Below the pieces are notes generated by a model. It was not told where the DNA came from. It did not search any database and saw nothing but the letters and a program-made list of their open reading frames with translations. Position numbers and translations under genes: made by a program. From assembly GCA_030616195.1 (NCBI GenBank), contig JAUWXW010000106.1:1-6258 (forward strand): a stretch of DNA of 6,258 nucleotides. Direction: 5' to 3'. Below are positions 6,108 to 6,258 of the stretch, in pieces; position 1 is the first letter of the stretch, and every line of letters begins with the position of its first letter. Source of the stretch: Chloroflexota bacterium (lineage in GTDB: Bacteria; Chloroflexota; Dehalococcoidia; RBG-13-53-26).

Positions 6108-6258
6108 CCAAATACCGATTTCTAAACTCTAAACAAACTCGAATGACCGAAGATGAAAATTCAAAACGCAAAAAGGAGAATTCAAAGATAATCTTGAACT
6201 TTGCAGTCTGAATTTTGAATTCTTTGATTTCGTGCTTCGGATTTAGGATTCGATCCTG
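6108..6258. repeat. AT-rich imperfect long palindrome, probable dispersed intergenic repeat (cut by window end)
   Basis: The tail after frr is AT-rich and unlike the genes before it. AATTCAAAA (6158-6166) and TTTTGAATT (6213-6221) are inverted copies, extending to a 27+27 nt imperfect pair (6140-6166 and 6213-6239, 17 of 27 matching). Midway is a smaller hairpin (6181-6198, TTCAA/TTGAA). Both share the axis 6189.5, so they belong to one structure. A separate perfect 5-bp hairpin (AGGAT/ATCCT, 6245-6257) closes the window. The word style (AAATTCCAAAT, CTAAACTCTAAAC, GTGCTTCGGATTTAGGATT) resembles AT-rich palindromic spacers found in genomes of uncultivated bacteria; that link is from memory. 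Nothing coding is seen in 6050-6258. Confidence 0.5.

Overview
The window looks like chromosomal sequence from a bacterium of moderate GC content, and the gene set and signals are bacterial throughout. It contains a rpsB-tsf-pyrH-frr core operon, Shine-Dalgarno motifs before nearly every gene, and unusually heavy use of GTG starts. The short EF-Ts (about 167 residues), hslU directly upstream of rpsB, and the FtsK-like membrane gene next to a family-4 uracil-DNA glycosylase fit a Chloroflexota/Dehalococcoidia-type genome. That placement is inference from gene form and order, not from a search.

Left part (1-1084, minus strand): a family-4 [4Fe-4S] uracil-DNA glycosylase is followed 15 nt later by the first 147 codons of a polytopic membrane protein that runs off the window. 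This second gene is plausibly the N-terminal membrane part of a DNA translocase of the FtsK/SpoIIIE type. Both would be read from a recognisable promoter at 1104-1075.

Divergent intergenic region (about 1085-1205): it holds the glycosylase promoter, a 5+5 bp dyad, and a possible 17-codon leader ORF on the plus strand with a consensus Shine-Dalgarno.

Right part (1206-6049, plus strand): six tightly packed genes probably form one operon: hslU (protease ATPase), rpsB (ribosomal protein S2), tsf (EF-Ts), a short-chain dehydrogenase/reductase (SDR) homologue, pyrH (UMP kinase) and frr (ribosome recycling factor). They run from ribosome assembly (S2) through elongation (EF-Ts) and UMP supply (PyrH) to recycling (RRF), with a protein quality-control ATPase at the head. 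Three points stand out. hslU has no hslV next to it. tsf starts 47 nt inside rpsB in another frame. The SDR gene interrupts the usual tsf-pyrH order and encodes a protein in which all four classical catalytic tetrad positions, and the conserved PG after beta-6, are substituted.

Tail (6050-6258): no gene is visible. The AT-rich sequence forms a long imperfect palindrome centred at 6189/6190, probably a dispersed intergenic repeat cut by the window end.
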